Source: JAHFJU01 sp964354865
GTDB lineage: Bacteria; Patescibacteriota; Gracilibacteria; UBA1369; UM-FILTER-53-11
DNA length: 7,959 nucleotides
Direction of reading: 5' to 3'
Assembly: GCA_964354865.1 (NCBI GenBank)
Contig: CAYHBN010000065.1
Location: forward strand, 1-7,959
Shown: piece after piece, positions 1 to 6,995 of the stretch
Layout of the letters: each line of letters starts with the position of its first letter
Numbering within the stretch: the first letter of the stretch is position 1
The notes under the pieces: generated by a model
Database searches by the model: none
What the model was told of the DNA's origin: nothing
What the model saw: only the letters and a program-made list of their open reading frames with translations
Translations under genes and position numbers: made by a program

Positions 1-33
1 CGATATTTTATTTTCTTTGGGATGCCTGAGCGC

Positions 34-195
34 CTATGCAATGTCACTTTCATTATCTACACGCAAACTAAGGAGTGCCGATTGCGTATAAAAATGAGTT
101 CTTTGTTTTTCTTTTTCATTTTTCCACGTACCGACGTCTTTGCCCCAATCGCCAGTAAATGAAGGGGCTTTATTGTTGTCTATTTCTTTCGCCAT
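34..195 (-). CDS. Small hypothetical protein (53 aa)
   Basis: A short frame with an ATG start and TAG stop. The product is hydrophilic and charged (starts MAKEIDNN, ends NESDIA). It has a Trp/Gly-containing centre (GDWGKDVGTW, residues 15-24) and no membrane segment, signal peptide or cysteine. I do not recognise the family. The main support for expression is outside the frame: a perfect extended -10 box (TGCTATAAT) lies on the same strand with its last base 22 nt before the start codon, which predicts a leader of about 15 nt. No Shine-Dalgarno sequence is visible, as for the other genes here. It diverges from trhO across a 77-nt gap. It could instead be a non-coding transcript, since 53 codons is too short for strong coding statistics. 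Confidence 0.5.
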   Translation of the reverse strand: MAKEIDNNKAPSFTGDWGKDVGTWKNEKEKQRTHFYTQSALLSLRVDNESDIA

Positions 196-216
196 ATTAT
201 TGAAATTAATCTGTTA

Positions 217-225
217 ATTATAGCA
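217..225 (-). promoter_or_regulatory. Extended -10 promoter for the 53-aa frame
   Basis: Read on the minus strand this is TGC followed by TATAAT, a perfect extended -10 element (TGnTATAAT). The predicted transcription start is near 210, about 15 nt before the ATG at 195. No convincing -35 box is seen, which is normal for extended -10 promoters. Confidence 0.6.
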
Positions 226-231
226 TAAATA

Positions 232-259
232 TTGATTTTCAGATAGGCTGCTTTATACT
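232..259 (+). promoter_or_regulatory. Promoter of trhO
   Basis: TTGATT (232-237) and TATACT (254-259) are separated by 16 nt, a good sigma-70 type match. The predicted start near 266 leaves a leader of only about 7 nt before the ATG at 273, so the trhO message would be almost leaderless. It is back-to-back with the minus-strand promoter at 217-225. Confidence 0.5.
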
Positions 260-272
260 CAAAACTCATACT

Positions 273-1310
273 ATGGCACGAATTAAGAAAAAACCACTCC
301 TACGCAATCAAATTGACTCACGTATATTGCGAAAAAAAGCGCTGCACGAAGCCGAACCACGAACGACACTTTCGTTTTACCGATACGTCAAAATCGACGA
401 TCCGGTGACCCTACGTGATTATTTATACAAAGAGTGGAGCGCGCTTGGAGTTTGGGGACGCATATACCTTGCTCAAGAAGGAGTGAATGCACAAATGAAT
501 GTACCCACAAAAAACTTCGAGGCGTTTAAAACGAATCTTGAATCGCGCGAAATCTTCAAAAATATGCCTCTAAAACTAGCCGTGGAAGATGGCATCTCAT
601 TTTTCAAACTCACCATCAAAATTAAAAAGCTGATCGTTGCTGATGGCTTGCCCGCCGGCATTTACGACACAAGCGACGTTGGCACGCATTTAACTCCTGA
701 AGAATTTAACAAAGCACTCGAAGAAAAAGACGTCGTCGTTGTTGATGTTCGTAACCAATATGAAAGCCGCATTGGACACTTTGAAGGAGCACTTCTGCCC
801 GACTGTGACACATTCCGCGATGAGCTGCCGATGATCAAAGAAATGCTTAAAGGTAAAGAAAATACGAAGGTACTGCTGTATTGTACGGGCGGTATTCGTT
901 GTGAAAAAGCATCGAGTTATTTAAAACATGAAGGATTTAAAAATGTGAACCAACTCTATGGAGGCATTATTAATTATGCGCATGAAGTAACACAAAAAGG
1001 ACTGACTCCAAAATTTAAAGGACGCAACTTTGTCTTTGATGAACGTGGTGCAGAAAGAATTACACAAGATATATTATCTGAATGCGACCAGTGTTCCCTG
1101 CTCGCCGACTCTTTTACAAACTGCAAGAGCGAGCTCTGTAATTTATTATTTATTCAGTGCGAAGGGTGTGGCAAAAAGTTCGAGGGGTGTTGCAGTGACA
1201 AATGCAAAGATGAGAAAAATCTGCCAAAAGAACAAAAAACCGAACTCGCTCGGAAATTAAAAAAATCATACGATCACTACCAAAGCAGACTACGGCCAAA
1301 GCTGAAATGA
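273..1310 (+). CDS. trhO: tRNA uridine(34) hydroxylase TrhO (rhodanese family, formerly YceA/UPF0176)
   Basis: The 345-aa length fits the family (E. coli TrhO is about 350 aa). TrhO performs O2-dependent 5-hydroxylation of uridine 34 in the anticodon of certain tRNAs, the first step towards 5-methoxyuridine or 5-carboxymethoxyuridine, and acts in the cytoplasm. The N-terminal UPF0176 domain (about 27-125) carries EPRTTLSFYRY and YLAQEGVNAQ. The rhodanese domain (about 140-245) carries the active-site loop YCTGGIRCEKAS with catalytic Cys204. The C-terminal domain (about 250-315) starts with GRNFVFDER and has family-typical cysteines (271, 274, 284, 289, 296, 299, 306, 307, 311). The basic tail is also typical. 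The ATG is supported by good N-terminal alignment to the family from about residue 9 and by a promoter ending 13 nt upstream. No Shine-Dalgarno is present. The stop TGA is followed directly by in-frame TAA. Confidence 0.95.
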   Translation: MARIKKKPLLRNQIDSRILRKKALHEAEPRTTLSFYRYVKIDDPVTLRDYLYKEWSALGVWGRIYLAQEGVNAQMNVPTKNFEAFKTNLESREIFKNMPLKLAVEDGISFFKLTIKIKKLIVADGLPAGIYDTSDVGTHLTPEEFNKALEEKDVVVVDVRNQYESRIGHFEGALLPDCDTFRDELPMIKEMLKGKENTKVLLYCTGGIRCEKASSYLKHEGFKNVNQLYGGIINYAHEVTQKGLTPKFKGRNFVFDERGAERITQDILSECDQCSLLADSFTNCKSELCNLLFIQCEGCGKKFEGCCSDKCKDEKNLPKEQKTELARKLKKSYDHYQSRLRPKLK

Positions 1311-1329
1311 TAAAACGCCCCCCCGCCGC

Positions 1330-1357
1330 TTGCAATACGCAATTTTTGTGCTATTAA
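1330..1357 (+). promoter_or_regulatory. Promoter of the 148-aa gene
   Basis: TTGCAA (1330-1335) is followed after 16 nt by TATTAA (1352-1357), preceded by the extended element TGC. The local string TTTTTGTGCTAT is identical on its own strand to the start of the promoter at 6373-6381. The predicted start near 1364 gives a leader of about 22 nt to the ATG at 1386. This suggests the gene has its own transcript and does not depend on trhO. Confidence 0.5.
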
Positions 1358-1385
1358 TTAAATCGTAGCAATTAACCCACTTACT

Positions 1386-1832
1386 ATGGAAACAAGCAAC
1401 AAAGTCACTATACGACCAGCAGCTATATCAAAACACAGCTGCGCATCAGAAACAGGGGCATTGCAGGAAGAACTGAGAAAACTAATAGATAGAACAACCA
1501 CCGTTGGTGTTACACTCGAAGATAGAACACAACAAGCACACCTGCTCCATGCAAAAGCTGTAAAAGATGCAAAAGCGAAAGGACTCAATGATCAAACCAT
1601 AGAAAAACTTATAAAGGCAGGCATGGGTCTCGCTGAAATGCCTACAGATTCTGATCTAACCGAACAACGTTTGGGGCAAATTGCAGGAGTTAATGTAGCA
1701 TCGGCATTGGAACCATGTCGCGTACTTTTAGGAATTGGTAAAGTACTTCCCTTACTTGCAACTGAAGCGTTCAATCCGAGAGAAGGCCAAAACGGAGGAA
1801 TGGATGATGATGATGCAATCTGCGTAAAGTAA
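1386..1832 (+). CDS. Hypothetical protein, helical, acidic C-terminus (148 aa)
   Basis: I do not recognise this protein. It has a polar N-terminus of about 22 residues, then likely amphipathic helices (about 23-37, 47-65 and 68-84, the last containing NDQTIEKLIKAGMGLAEM). A more hydrophobic stretch follows (about 97-128, AGVNVASALEPC and VLLGIGKVLPLL), then a glycine-rich acidic tail with four consecutive Asp. The hydrophobic stretch is broken by charged residues and is probably not a membrane segment. There is no signal peptide. ATG start and TAA stop; no Shine-Dalgarno is visible. It lies 35 nt before the large exonuclease gene on the same strand, so the two may be co-expressed or act together, but nothing in the sequence proves it. 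Confidence 0.75.
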   Translation: METSNKVTIRPAAISKHSCASETGALQEELRKLIDRTTTVGVTLEDRTQQAHLLHAKAVKDAKAKGLNDQTIEKLIKAGMGLAEMPTDSDLTEQRLGQIAGVNVASALEPCRVLLGIGKVLPLLATEAFNPREGQNGGMDDDDAICVK

Positions 1833-1836
1833 GAAA

Positions 1837-1845
1837 TGAAATAAT
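1837..1845 (+). promoter_or_regulatory. Possible weak extended -10 before the exonuclease gene
   Basis: TGA followed by AATAAT differs from TGnTATAAT at one position. It would start transcription near 1852, about 16 nt before the TTG at 1868. There is no -35 box. It is only a candidate; the gene may instead be read from the promoter at 1330-1357. Confidence 0.25.
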
Positions 1846-1867
1846 TAAAGCAAAGCGGCGATACGAC

Positions 1868-4615
1868 TTGAAAACAATCACTGTGAAAAGTACCACTCCA
1901 CAACTCACGCTCAGTGCCGATGACCGAGACTATATCTACGAAAAGCTCCCTGAACTGGGAGTTTTTGCAAAAGTGAATAAAAATTTCGCGCCTGATGCGC
2001 TCACTGCCGGCGCCGAGCAAGAATTGGCGAAGATTATTTATAAAGAAGATGGCACAAGATGGAGAAAAGACGCCATTGAAAGACATATTGAACAAAAAAG
2101 AATTGGAGTTCGTTCACGTACAAATCAAATTCTCATGGGAGTGCCGACAGCCGAAGCAGGAGTAACGCCGCCGAATAATCCGATGTGGAGAGAAAAACCG
2201 CAGGGTAATGAGTATGGAGACTTGAGTGCCGCAAGCCGTAGTGTCGCAAAAATTGCGCAAAAATTATGGACGAACCGAAATGACTTACAGGGGGAATGCG
2301 ACGACCCGAGGTATATTGATATTGATCCCGAAATGCTCAGCGATAGTGTTTTGAGGGCGCTTGATTTAGAGGAGTTTGTGCCGGCTGTGGGCGGACCACC
2401 AATCTCAAAAGAGAAGCGACTTGAGCGCTACGCACAGGCAATTCCACACATTCGAGCGATGATCCGAAATCTTGTTGAACCAATGGAACGATTTGAGAGT
2501 GGATTCAAAAGAAAAGCAGGAAAAACAGATCCTCGATTACACAATTACCGAATGTTTGTCATTAAACACGGCAAGAATGCTGGCAAACTTTTTATCGTTC
2601 ATCAAAAATCTGAGCGTGGCGAATATACGTTTCAAGTAACTGATCTTCCAAGTGCCGCACGACGACTCACGCACATTGACGCACAGTATAAAAATAAGGA
2701 TTTGCAGCAGATAAATGAGCTACCAAATTTACTTCGAACGCTGCTCAGTTTTGCGCAAAGCAAAGATTGGGCGACGGTAAAAAAAGAACCGCGACTCGCA
2801 AAAACACTACGAAAAATAGATGCACATATTTTTGCCATGATGAATGTACGAAATGATTTTAAACAAGAGATTCGCGATGCAATTGTCGACCTTCGCACAA
2901 GGTCCGATGGCGGCGTAAAAGCAGGACTCGCCGATGCGACTGGAAAAACAAATCCAACCGCAGCAGCTAGTCAAATTGAGGCACTCATTCGCCGATTTGA
3001 AAGTGACGATTCATTCACCGAACGCGCGATTGAAATTGGCAATATATCGGGATATTTAACACAAGATGACCACATTCTTTTTACACAGTTAAAACAGCAC
3101 AACGATTTTTATTCGGATTTTACACAGTTCGTTGAAGAGCACTGTAACACTCATCTTAAATTTATTGGCCCTAAAGAAACCGACGATTTACAAGAGACCG
3201 TTTCAGCATTTGAAACACGCATGCAACGCCCTCAGTTAGCTCCTTTTGCGTCATTTGCCGCACTTATTAAAACGTATTTTGCGAGTGCAAGTACAGAACT
3301 AAATTCAATTAAAAACGAGTTTGAGGCTCAAGCTTCTCAACGTCAGGCCGAAGGTAAATCAGTCGGAAGTAGTAAAGCGGTAACACACATACGACCAGCT
3401 GCAGCATTGCCCGTAACCGACGAACATACCACCCCACTGAAAGACGGCGCCGATACACTCGCACTCCCCCGCCAGCATTTGGTTGGTGCATACGTCGCCG
3501 CGAAGGCAGAACAAATAACGTCACAGCTTTCACAAGCGTGTGAAGAAGCCGTACTGCTCATTGAGTACAACGGAAATAATAATTTTGAAAAACTCACCGC
3601 GACGCTCGAAGAGGCACAAAAACTTGTTTCATCACGCGAAGTTGCCGACAAATATTATCCACGTGAATTTAATCCTCTCTGGGAAAAATTCAAAAATATG
3701 ATTGGCCAGTGCCGCGTAGCAGTTGATACCGCGAAAGGAACCACAGATAAAAAAACGCGAAATATATACCTTGAAGATTTTAAAGAGAACATTAAAGCAT
3801 TCGTTGCTCACGACGTAATTCCCTTTATTAATAGACTCGCCTTGTTCCGCGCAGACGCCTCAACTGACAAAGACGGAAATTTATACATGGATATCGTCAG
3901 TCTCGATGTTGAACACACGGGCCAATGGACCGAAATTCCTCCTGCGCTACGCCCACAATCGGGTCGACCACTTTCAAAAAGAGAACAAGCAGCAAAAGAA
4001 AAAACACTCGGTGAACAGCCGCACGTGATTCAAGTTGGCGCAGTCAAACAACGTTTTGTGCTCGACCGTAGCACCGGAGAAATTGTTGCCCTCCCCAACT
4101 ATCAAAGTGAAATTTCGTTTAATGCAAAACCGCCATGTGCAATTATTCCCGAGGCCCAAGCCGTACACGGTATTAGTATTGAACAACTCGAAGGCGAAAG
4201 CCCGATGAGCGCGCGCATAAAAGAGATCGGAGACTTCTTTGAAGGCACCCACGGCGTTGTTGGCCACAATGTACGAACCGACATGGCATGTTTACTCGCC
4301 GAAGCAGCACGAGCGGCAGGCAAACCACCAGAAACGAAATTAAAAAGCTTAAAATTACCATCAGCCCCTCGATTTCCGCACAACATGTACGACACCGTTC
4401 ATGCAGGTCAAAGCGAGTGCCGACTTATTAGTGAAGAAACCGGTTTGTATAAATTTCCACAACTTGGACAACTCTACTCAATTCTCTTCCCCGGCGAAAC
4501 AATCGAAAATGCCCACGACGCACTTGCAGACGCAAAAGCAACCATGCGCTGCTTTGTTGAACTTGTAATGCGAAACGCAGCACAACTAGGCAAACCACAT
4601 TTTAGGCTTGAATGA
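1868..4615 (+). CDS. Large protein with C-terminal DEDDh 3'-5' exonuclease domain (915 aa)
   Basis: The C-terminus (about 672-905) is a DnaQ/RNase T-like exonuclease of the DEDDh class, expected to remove 3' nucleotides from DNA or RNA using two metal ions. All catalytic positions are visible: Asp680 and Glu682 in SLDVEHTG (Exo I), Asp805 in GHNVRTD (Exo II), and His883 and Asp888 in AHDALADA (Exo III). Family-typical supporting motifs are VHGIS (766-770) and MYDTV (840-844). An insertion of roughly 30 charged residues (about 687-716) separates Exo I from the next strand (HVIQVGAV), where ordinary DnaQ proteins have a short loop. Residues 1-670 match nothing I know. They look soluble and mostly helical, with a possible beta-rich patch (226-260) and a low-complexity linker (about 490-535). 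There is no signal peptide or membrane segment. The start is uncertain: TTG at 1868 or GTG at 1883, neither with a Shine-Dalgarno. The stop is TGA. Confidence 0.88.
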   Translation: MKTITVKSTTPQLTLSADDRDYIYEKLPELGVFAKVNKNFAPDALTAGAEQELAKIIYKEDGTRWRKDAIERHIEQKRIGVRSRTNQILMGVPTAEAGVTPPNNPMWREKPQGNEYGDLSAASRSVAKIAQKLWTNRNDLQGECDDPRYIDIDPEMLSDSVLRALDLEEFVPAVGGPPISKEKRLERYAQAIPHIRAMIRNLVEPMERFESGFKRKAGKTDPRLHNYRMFVIKHGKNAGKLFIVHQKSERGEYTFQVTDLPSAARRLTHIDAQYKNKDLQQINELPNLLRTLLSFAQSKDWATVKKEPRLAKTLRKIDAHIFAMMNVRNDFKQEIRDAIVDLRTRSDGGVKAGLADATGKTNPTAAASQIEALIRRFESDDSFTERAIEIGNISGYLTQDDHILFTQLKQHNDFYSDFTQFVEEHCNTHLKFIGPKETDDLQETVSAFETRMQRPQLAPFASFAALIKTYFASASTELNSIKNEFEAQASQRQAEGKSVGSSKAVTHIRPAAALPVTDEHTTPLKDGADTLALPRQHLVGAYVAAKAEQITSQLSQACEEAVLLIEYNGNNNFEKLTATLEEAQKLVSSREVADKYYPREFNPLWEKFKNMIGQCRVAVDTAKGTTDKKTRNIYLEDFKENIKAFVAHDVIPFINRLALFRADASTDKDGNLYMDIVSLDVEHTGQWTEIPPALRPQSGRPLSKREQAAKEKTLGEQPHVIQVGAVKQRFVLDRSTGEIVALPNYQSEISFNAKPPCAIIPEAQAVHGISIEQLEGESPMSARIKEIGDFFEGTHGVVGHNVRTDMACLLAEAARAAGKPPETKLKSLKLPSAPRFPHNMYDTVHAGQSECRLISEETGLYKFPQLGQLYSILFPGETIENAHDALADAKATMRCFVELVMRNAAQLGKPHFRLE

Positions 4616-4650
4616 AATGAATGCTCCATACTGACGTTAAGCAGCAATCA

Positions 4651-6348
4651 TTAATTTGAACTTACGAAAACTTCTTCTTCATCAGTTCCAAAAGGGTTAA
4701 CTAATTCAACTGGCGAAGTCGTTAAACCATTTATTGGGTCTTGATGTGCATTTAAATAGGCGTCTCGTTGTTCCGGTGTTTTTGGTATGTTTTCTTTAAA
4801 CTCATCGATATTACCCGAGTTCTGGATCACATAATGAGCCCAATTTTTTGAATACATCGATGACTGCTGAAGTGCGTCTAAATATTCAAGCGCATTCTCT
4901 CTCCGACTAGACAATGTAGATAGCAAATGAAGTCTTTCATATCCATTGAGACCAATTTCTTCGGTAGATTTTATAAGAGTTGCTAACGCTTCGAAATTAC
5001 CTACATGTTCAAGAAACTCTCTATATGCCTCGGGCGTCAACGGTAGCGCTGATCGTAGAGCATCCTCATACACTGCTATAACCTTTTCTGCAGAAGGTTC
5101 ATATTTCATAAATGACTTACCGAAATAATCGCTATCTTTCATCGCATCGTTAAATCGCTCATTGCGCCTGAGGTTTGATACAAAATCGTTATCGGCAACT
5201 GTATTTGTTTTATTTTCGGAATAAGTATCATTTAAGTAAGTTGCAAGCTGATCAGCTGTTAAATTTGGATTTTTCTTCTTTGCCAACAACGCATCTTGAG
5301 TAAGAACTGCTAAAGAAAACGGTAGTCTAGGATTCTTTTCATGCTTCGTCCTTAACGCACTTCCGAAAGCAAAAAGATCATTCATCGAAAAACCGAGTGA
5401 TTTTAGTGTTTCAACTGATTTAACAAGATCAAGTGGAGAATCATTTTGCGTTAAAGGATATAACGTGAGAATACTTAAACCTCCCGAATTTTTCATAGAA
5501 TCACTCATTTCGGGAAAACACCGTGTCATCAGCTTCACAAATTCACCAATTTTGAATGCATCATAATCTGGAGAACGAGAAACAATAAGCAATGCTTGAT
5601 TTATATCTATTGTATTATCTGTAGCGAGTAATAATTTATCGACGGAGTCCTTTGCAATTTTAAGAATATCTTTCGCGGATTTATCGGAATATTTTTCGCC
5701 AAAAAACACCAATGTCATAAAATAAGCGGGGGATTCTTGATGAGAACCATATTCAGAATCGCTGCTAAATGCGGTATGTAATTCATTGAATCTTATACCG
5801 CCCATAGTTTTTATTCGAGAAAGGAGGTTCAGATTATGCAAAGCTAAAAAGTGTACAACTACAGGATCAGCAACGAGTTCAGGGGCATCTGACATTAATT
5901 TCAAAACAGTATCTAATTTTATGCCTGAGTTTATTAAACTACTTACAGCATTTGACGCTACTTTTGCATCGCCGTTTGAATCCTTTATAAATTGAGTAAA
6001 CAACTTTAGATCATACTTTTTGGCGTATCTAAACTTTTCTAACAACGCGAGCATATCTGCAGAATTTTTGGGATCTGCTTGGGCTAGAGCAAGCGCTTCT
6101 GGATCTTTTTTAAGCAATTTAAACCACAACTCTGCCTTAGGACCGTACAGCGTGCCTTGTTGGCCATCTTTTCGAATCACACTAGCTTCTGGGCGCATCA
6201 AAGCCATAACACTTTCGCGTGCACCAGCATTTATAGCAGCATCTGCCTGCGTATTTCCCTTTTCAGATGGATTATTATTTAGAGCAACCACTTTAGGAAT
6301 TTCAACTCCACCTCCTGTAGTGCGACCTGATTCTAATGAATTCGCCAT
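4651..6348 (-). CDS. Hypothetical all-helical protein (565 aa)
   Basis: I do not recognise this protein. The first ~45 residues are polar and low in complexity (a GRTTGGG patch, then NNNPSEKG), likely disordered. From about 46 to 530 the sequence looks like successive amphipathic helices with short turns, in the style of a helical-repeat scaffold, for example KAELWFKLLKKDPEALALAQ and YDLKLFTQFIKD. I could not define a regular repeat unit by eye. The C-terminus is acidic (GTDEEEVFVSSN). There is one cysteine, no catalytic signature, no signal peptide and no membrane segment, so an intracellular structural or interaction role is possible but unproven. The ATG is supported by an extended -10 box about 25 nt upstream. 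The gene converges on the exonuclease gene with a 35-nt gap in which I see no intrinsic terminator. It appears more AT-rich than its neighbour. Confidence 0.85.
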   Translation of the reverse strand: MANSLESGRTTGGGVEIPKVVALNNNPSEKGNTQADAAINAGARESVMALMRPEASVIRKDGQQGTLYGPKAELWFKLLKKDPEALALAQADPKNSADMLALLEKFRYAKKYDLKLFTQFIKDSNGDAKVASNAVSSLINSGIKLDTVLKLMSDAPELVADPVVVHFLALHNLNLLSRIKTMGGIRFNELHTAFSSDSEYGSHQESPAYFMTLVFFGEKYSDKSAKDILKIAKDSVDKLLLATDNTIDINQALLIVSRSPDYDAFKIGEFVKLMTRCFPEMSDSMKNSGGLSILTLYPLTQNDSPLDLVKSVETLKSLGFSMNDLFAFGSALRTKHEKNPRLPFSLAVLTQDALLAKKKNPNLTADQLATYLNDTYSENKTNTVADNDFVSNLRRNERFNDAMKDSDYFGKSFMKYEPSAEKVIAVYEDALRSALPLTPEAYREFLEHVGNFEALATLIKSTEEIGLNGYERLHLLSTLSSRRENALEYLDALQQSSMYSKNWAHYVIQNSGNIDEFKENIPKTPEQRDAYLNAHQDPINGLTTSPVELVNPFGTDEEEVFVSSN

Positions 6349-6372
6349 ATTTATTTTTGTTTATTTGGCTTT

Positions 6373-6381
6373 ATTATAGCA
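6373..6381 (-). promoter_or_regulatory. Extended -10 promoter of the 565-aa gene
   Basis: On the minus strand this is TGC followed by TATAAT, a perfect extended -10, within TTTTTGTGCTATAAT. The predicted start near 6366 gives a leader of about 18 nt to the ATG at 6348. The -35 region is poor and is occupied by the palindrome at 6397-6412. Confidence 0.65.
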
Positions 6382-6396
6382 CAAAAACGCGAATAA

Positions 6397-6412
6397 ATGG
6401 AGCTCCATATGG
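6397..6412. promoter_or_regulatory. Overlapping palindromes, candidate operator
   Basis: ATGGAGCTCCAT (6397-6408) is a perfect 12-bp palindrome. It overlaps a second perfect palindrome, CCATATGG (6405-6412). Together they cover the -35 region of the minus-strand promoter at 6373-6381, the usual place for a dimeric repressor or activator. A role as operator is inferred; no regulator gene is visible nearby. Confidence 0.35.
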
Positions 6413-6498
6413 TGCGAAGTGCGAAACGGGATTTTGAGCTACTCCTAGATAATTAATTTATGATCAATAGTCAGAATGCAAGGCACCCACGCCAGCTA

Positions 6499-6526
6499 TT
6501 GACATTTTGGCAATATGCGATAGGAT
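6499..6526 (+). promoter_or_regulatory. Promoter of the 104-aa gene, predicted leaderless
   Basis: A consensus -35 box TTGACA (6499-6504) is followed after 16 nt by TAGGAT (6521-6526), which matches four of six -10 bases. The predicted transcription start is at or within about one base of the ATG at 6533, so the message would be leaderless. This is the only full consensus -35 box seen in the window. Confidence 0.55.
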
Positions 6527-6532
6527 CGACAT

Positions 6533-6847
6533 ATGAGAGAAGAAATCATTGTCACCATCGAAGATGCCGATAAAGTCGCTGTAATGAAAGAAAAGGCTAT
6601 AGATTCGGATAATCCAGCACACAGAATAACGATTGAATTAGCACGTGTGCCTGGAGTACAGAGCGTGAGTCCGAGCTTGGAAGAATTCGGAAAGTGGACA
6701 GTTGTCTTGAAACCAGACGCCGTACTCGCACAAGTGCAAGCGGCGATCGGGCTAGTGCAATTTATGGTAGATGATGGGCCGAACGAGGATGAGATAGCAG
6801 CAGGAATCGAGGCAGCACTTCGTGCAGATGAGAAGGCTAATAGTTAG
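6533..6847 (+). CDS. Small hypothetical protein, possible ferredoxin-like fold (104 aa)
   Basis: ATG start, TAG stop. The pattern suggests a beta-alpha-beta-beta-alpha core: a strand at EEIIVTIE (3-10), a helix through RITIELARVPG (31-41), a strand VQSVSPSLEEF (42-52), a strand KWTVVLKP (54-61) and a helix AVLAQVQAAIGLV (63-75). The tail is acidic (80-104, VDDGPNEDEIAAGIE). The helix-VPGV-strand pattern recalls heavy-metal-associated (HMA) and related small ferredoxin-like domains, but there is no CxxC and no cysteine at all, so metal binding of the HMA type is not supported. This fold reading is by eye and tentative. The gene stands alone, divergent from the 565-aa gene and convergent with tRNA-Gly. 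It is probably a cytoplasmic protein of unknown function. Confidence 0.7.
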   Translation: MREEIIVTIEDADKVAVMKEKAIDSDNPAHRITIELARVPGVQSVSPSLEEFGKWTVVLKPDAVLAQVQAAIGLVQFMVDDGPNEDEIAAGIEAALRADEKANS

Positions 6848-6856
6848 AGACCCGTT

Positions 6857-6894
6857 CTCATGAATCAAAGTTTTTAATGATTGTTTGATTCGAG
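6857..6894. repeat. Inverted repeat just after the 104-aa gene
   Basis: GAATCAAA (6862-6869) and TTTGATTC (6884-6891) are perfect 8-bp arms around a 14-nt AT-rich loop. The flanks CTC (6857-6859) and GAG (6892-6894) can extend the stem past a 2-nt bulge. The hairpin begins 10 nt after the TAG. No T-run follows on either strand, so it is not a classical intrinsic terminator, though it could protect the mRNA 3' end. Confidence 0.45.
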
Positions 6895-6946
6895 ACTGTA
6901 AAAATACGATACAAAAAACACGAGCCGAAACATTTGAGCGCGCGTA

Positions 6947-6986
6947 GTCTTTGCGAAAATCTGGGTTCCCCAGTTTGAGCAAAGAC
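6947..6986. repeat. Two-part hairpin, candidate structured RNA element
   Basis: Outer arms GTCTTTGC (6947-6954) and GCAAAGAC (6979-6986) are perfect over 8 bp. Inside, CTGGG (6961-6965) pairs with CCCAG (6969-6973) around the triloop TTC. Between the two stems, plus-strand RNA can form three A-U pairs (6957-6959 with 6974-6976) plus two opposed GA steps (6955-6956 and 6977-6978), the arrangement that forms tandem sheared G-A pairs. On the minus strand the opposed bases would be pyrimidines, so plus-strand RNA folds better. Confidence 0.45.
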
Positions 6987-6995
6987 AAGCTATAG

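Noticed and set aside
1030..1260. 76-codon plus-strand frame inside trhO in another phase
   Set aside because: It lies wholly inside the conserved C-terminal part of trhO and has no promoter or recognisable product.
1592..2095. 167-codon minus-strand frame across the 148-aa gene and the start of the exonuclease gene
   Set aside because: It is antisense to two better-supported frames, its product has no recognisable pattern, and no promoter is visible upstream of its start.
273..4615. Possible use of TGA as glycine (Gracilibacteria/Absconditabacteria code)
   Set aside because: TGA ends trhO exactly where the family should end and also ends the exonuclease gene. No conserved region contains an in-frame TGA.
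4616..4650. Bidirectional terminator between the convergent exonuclease and 565-aa genes
   Set aside because: Only a 4-bp TGCT/AGCA match with a long loop and no T-run was found, which is too weak to call.
6955..6978. Kink-turn motif in the 6947-6986 hairpin
   Set aside because: The opposed GA steps are present, but the 3-nt bulge that defines a kink-turn is missing, so only tandem G-A pairs are claimed.
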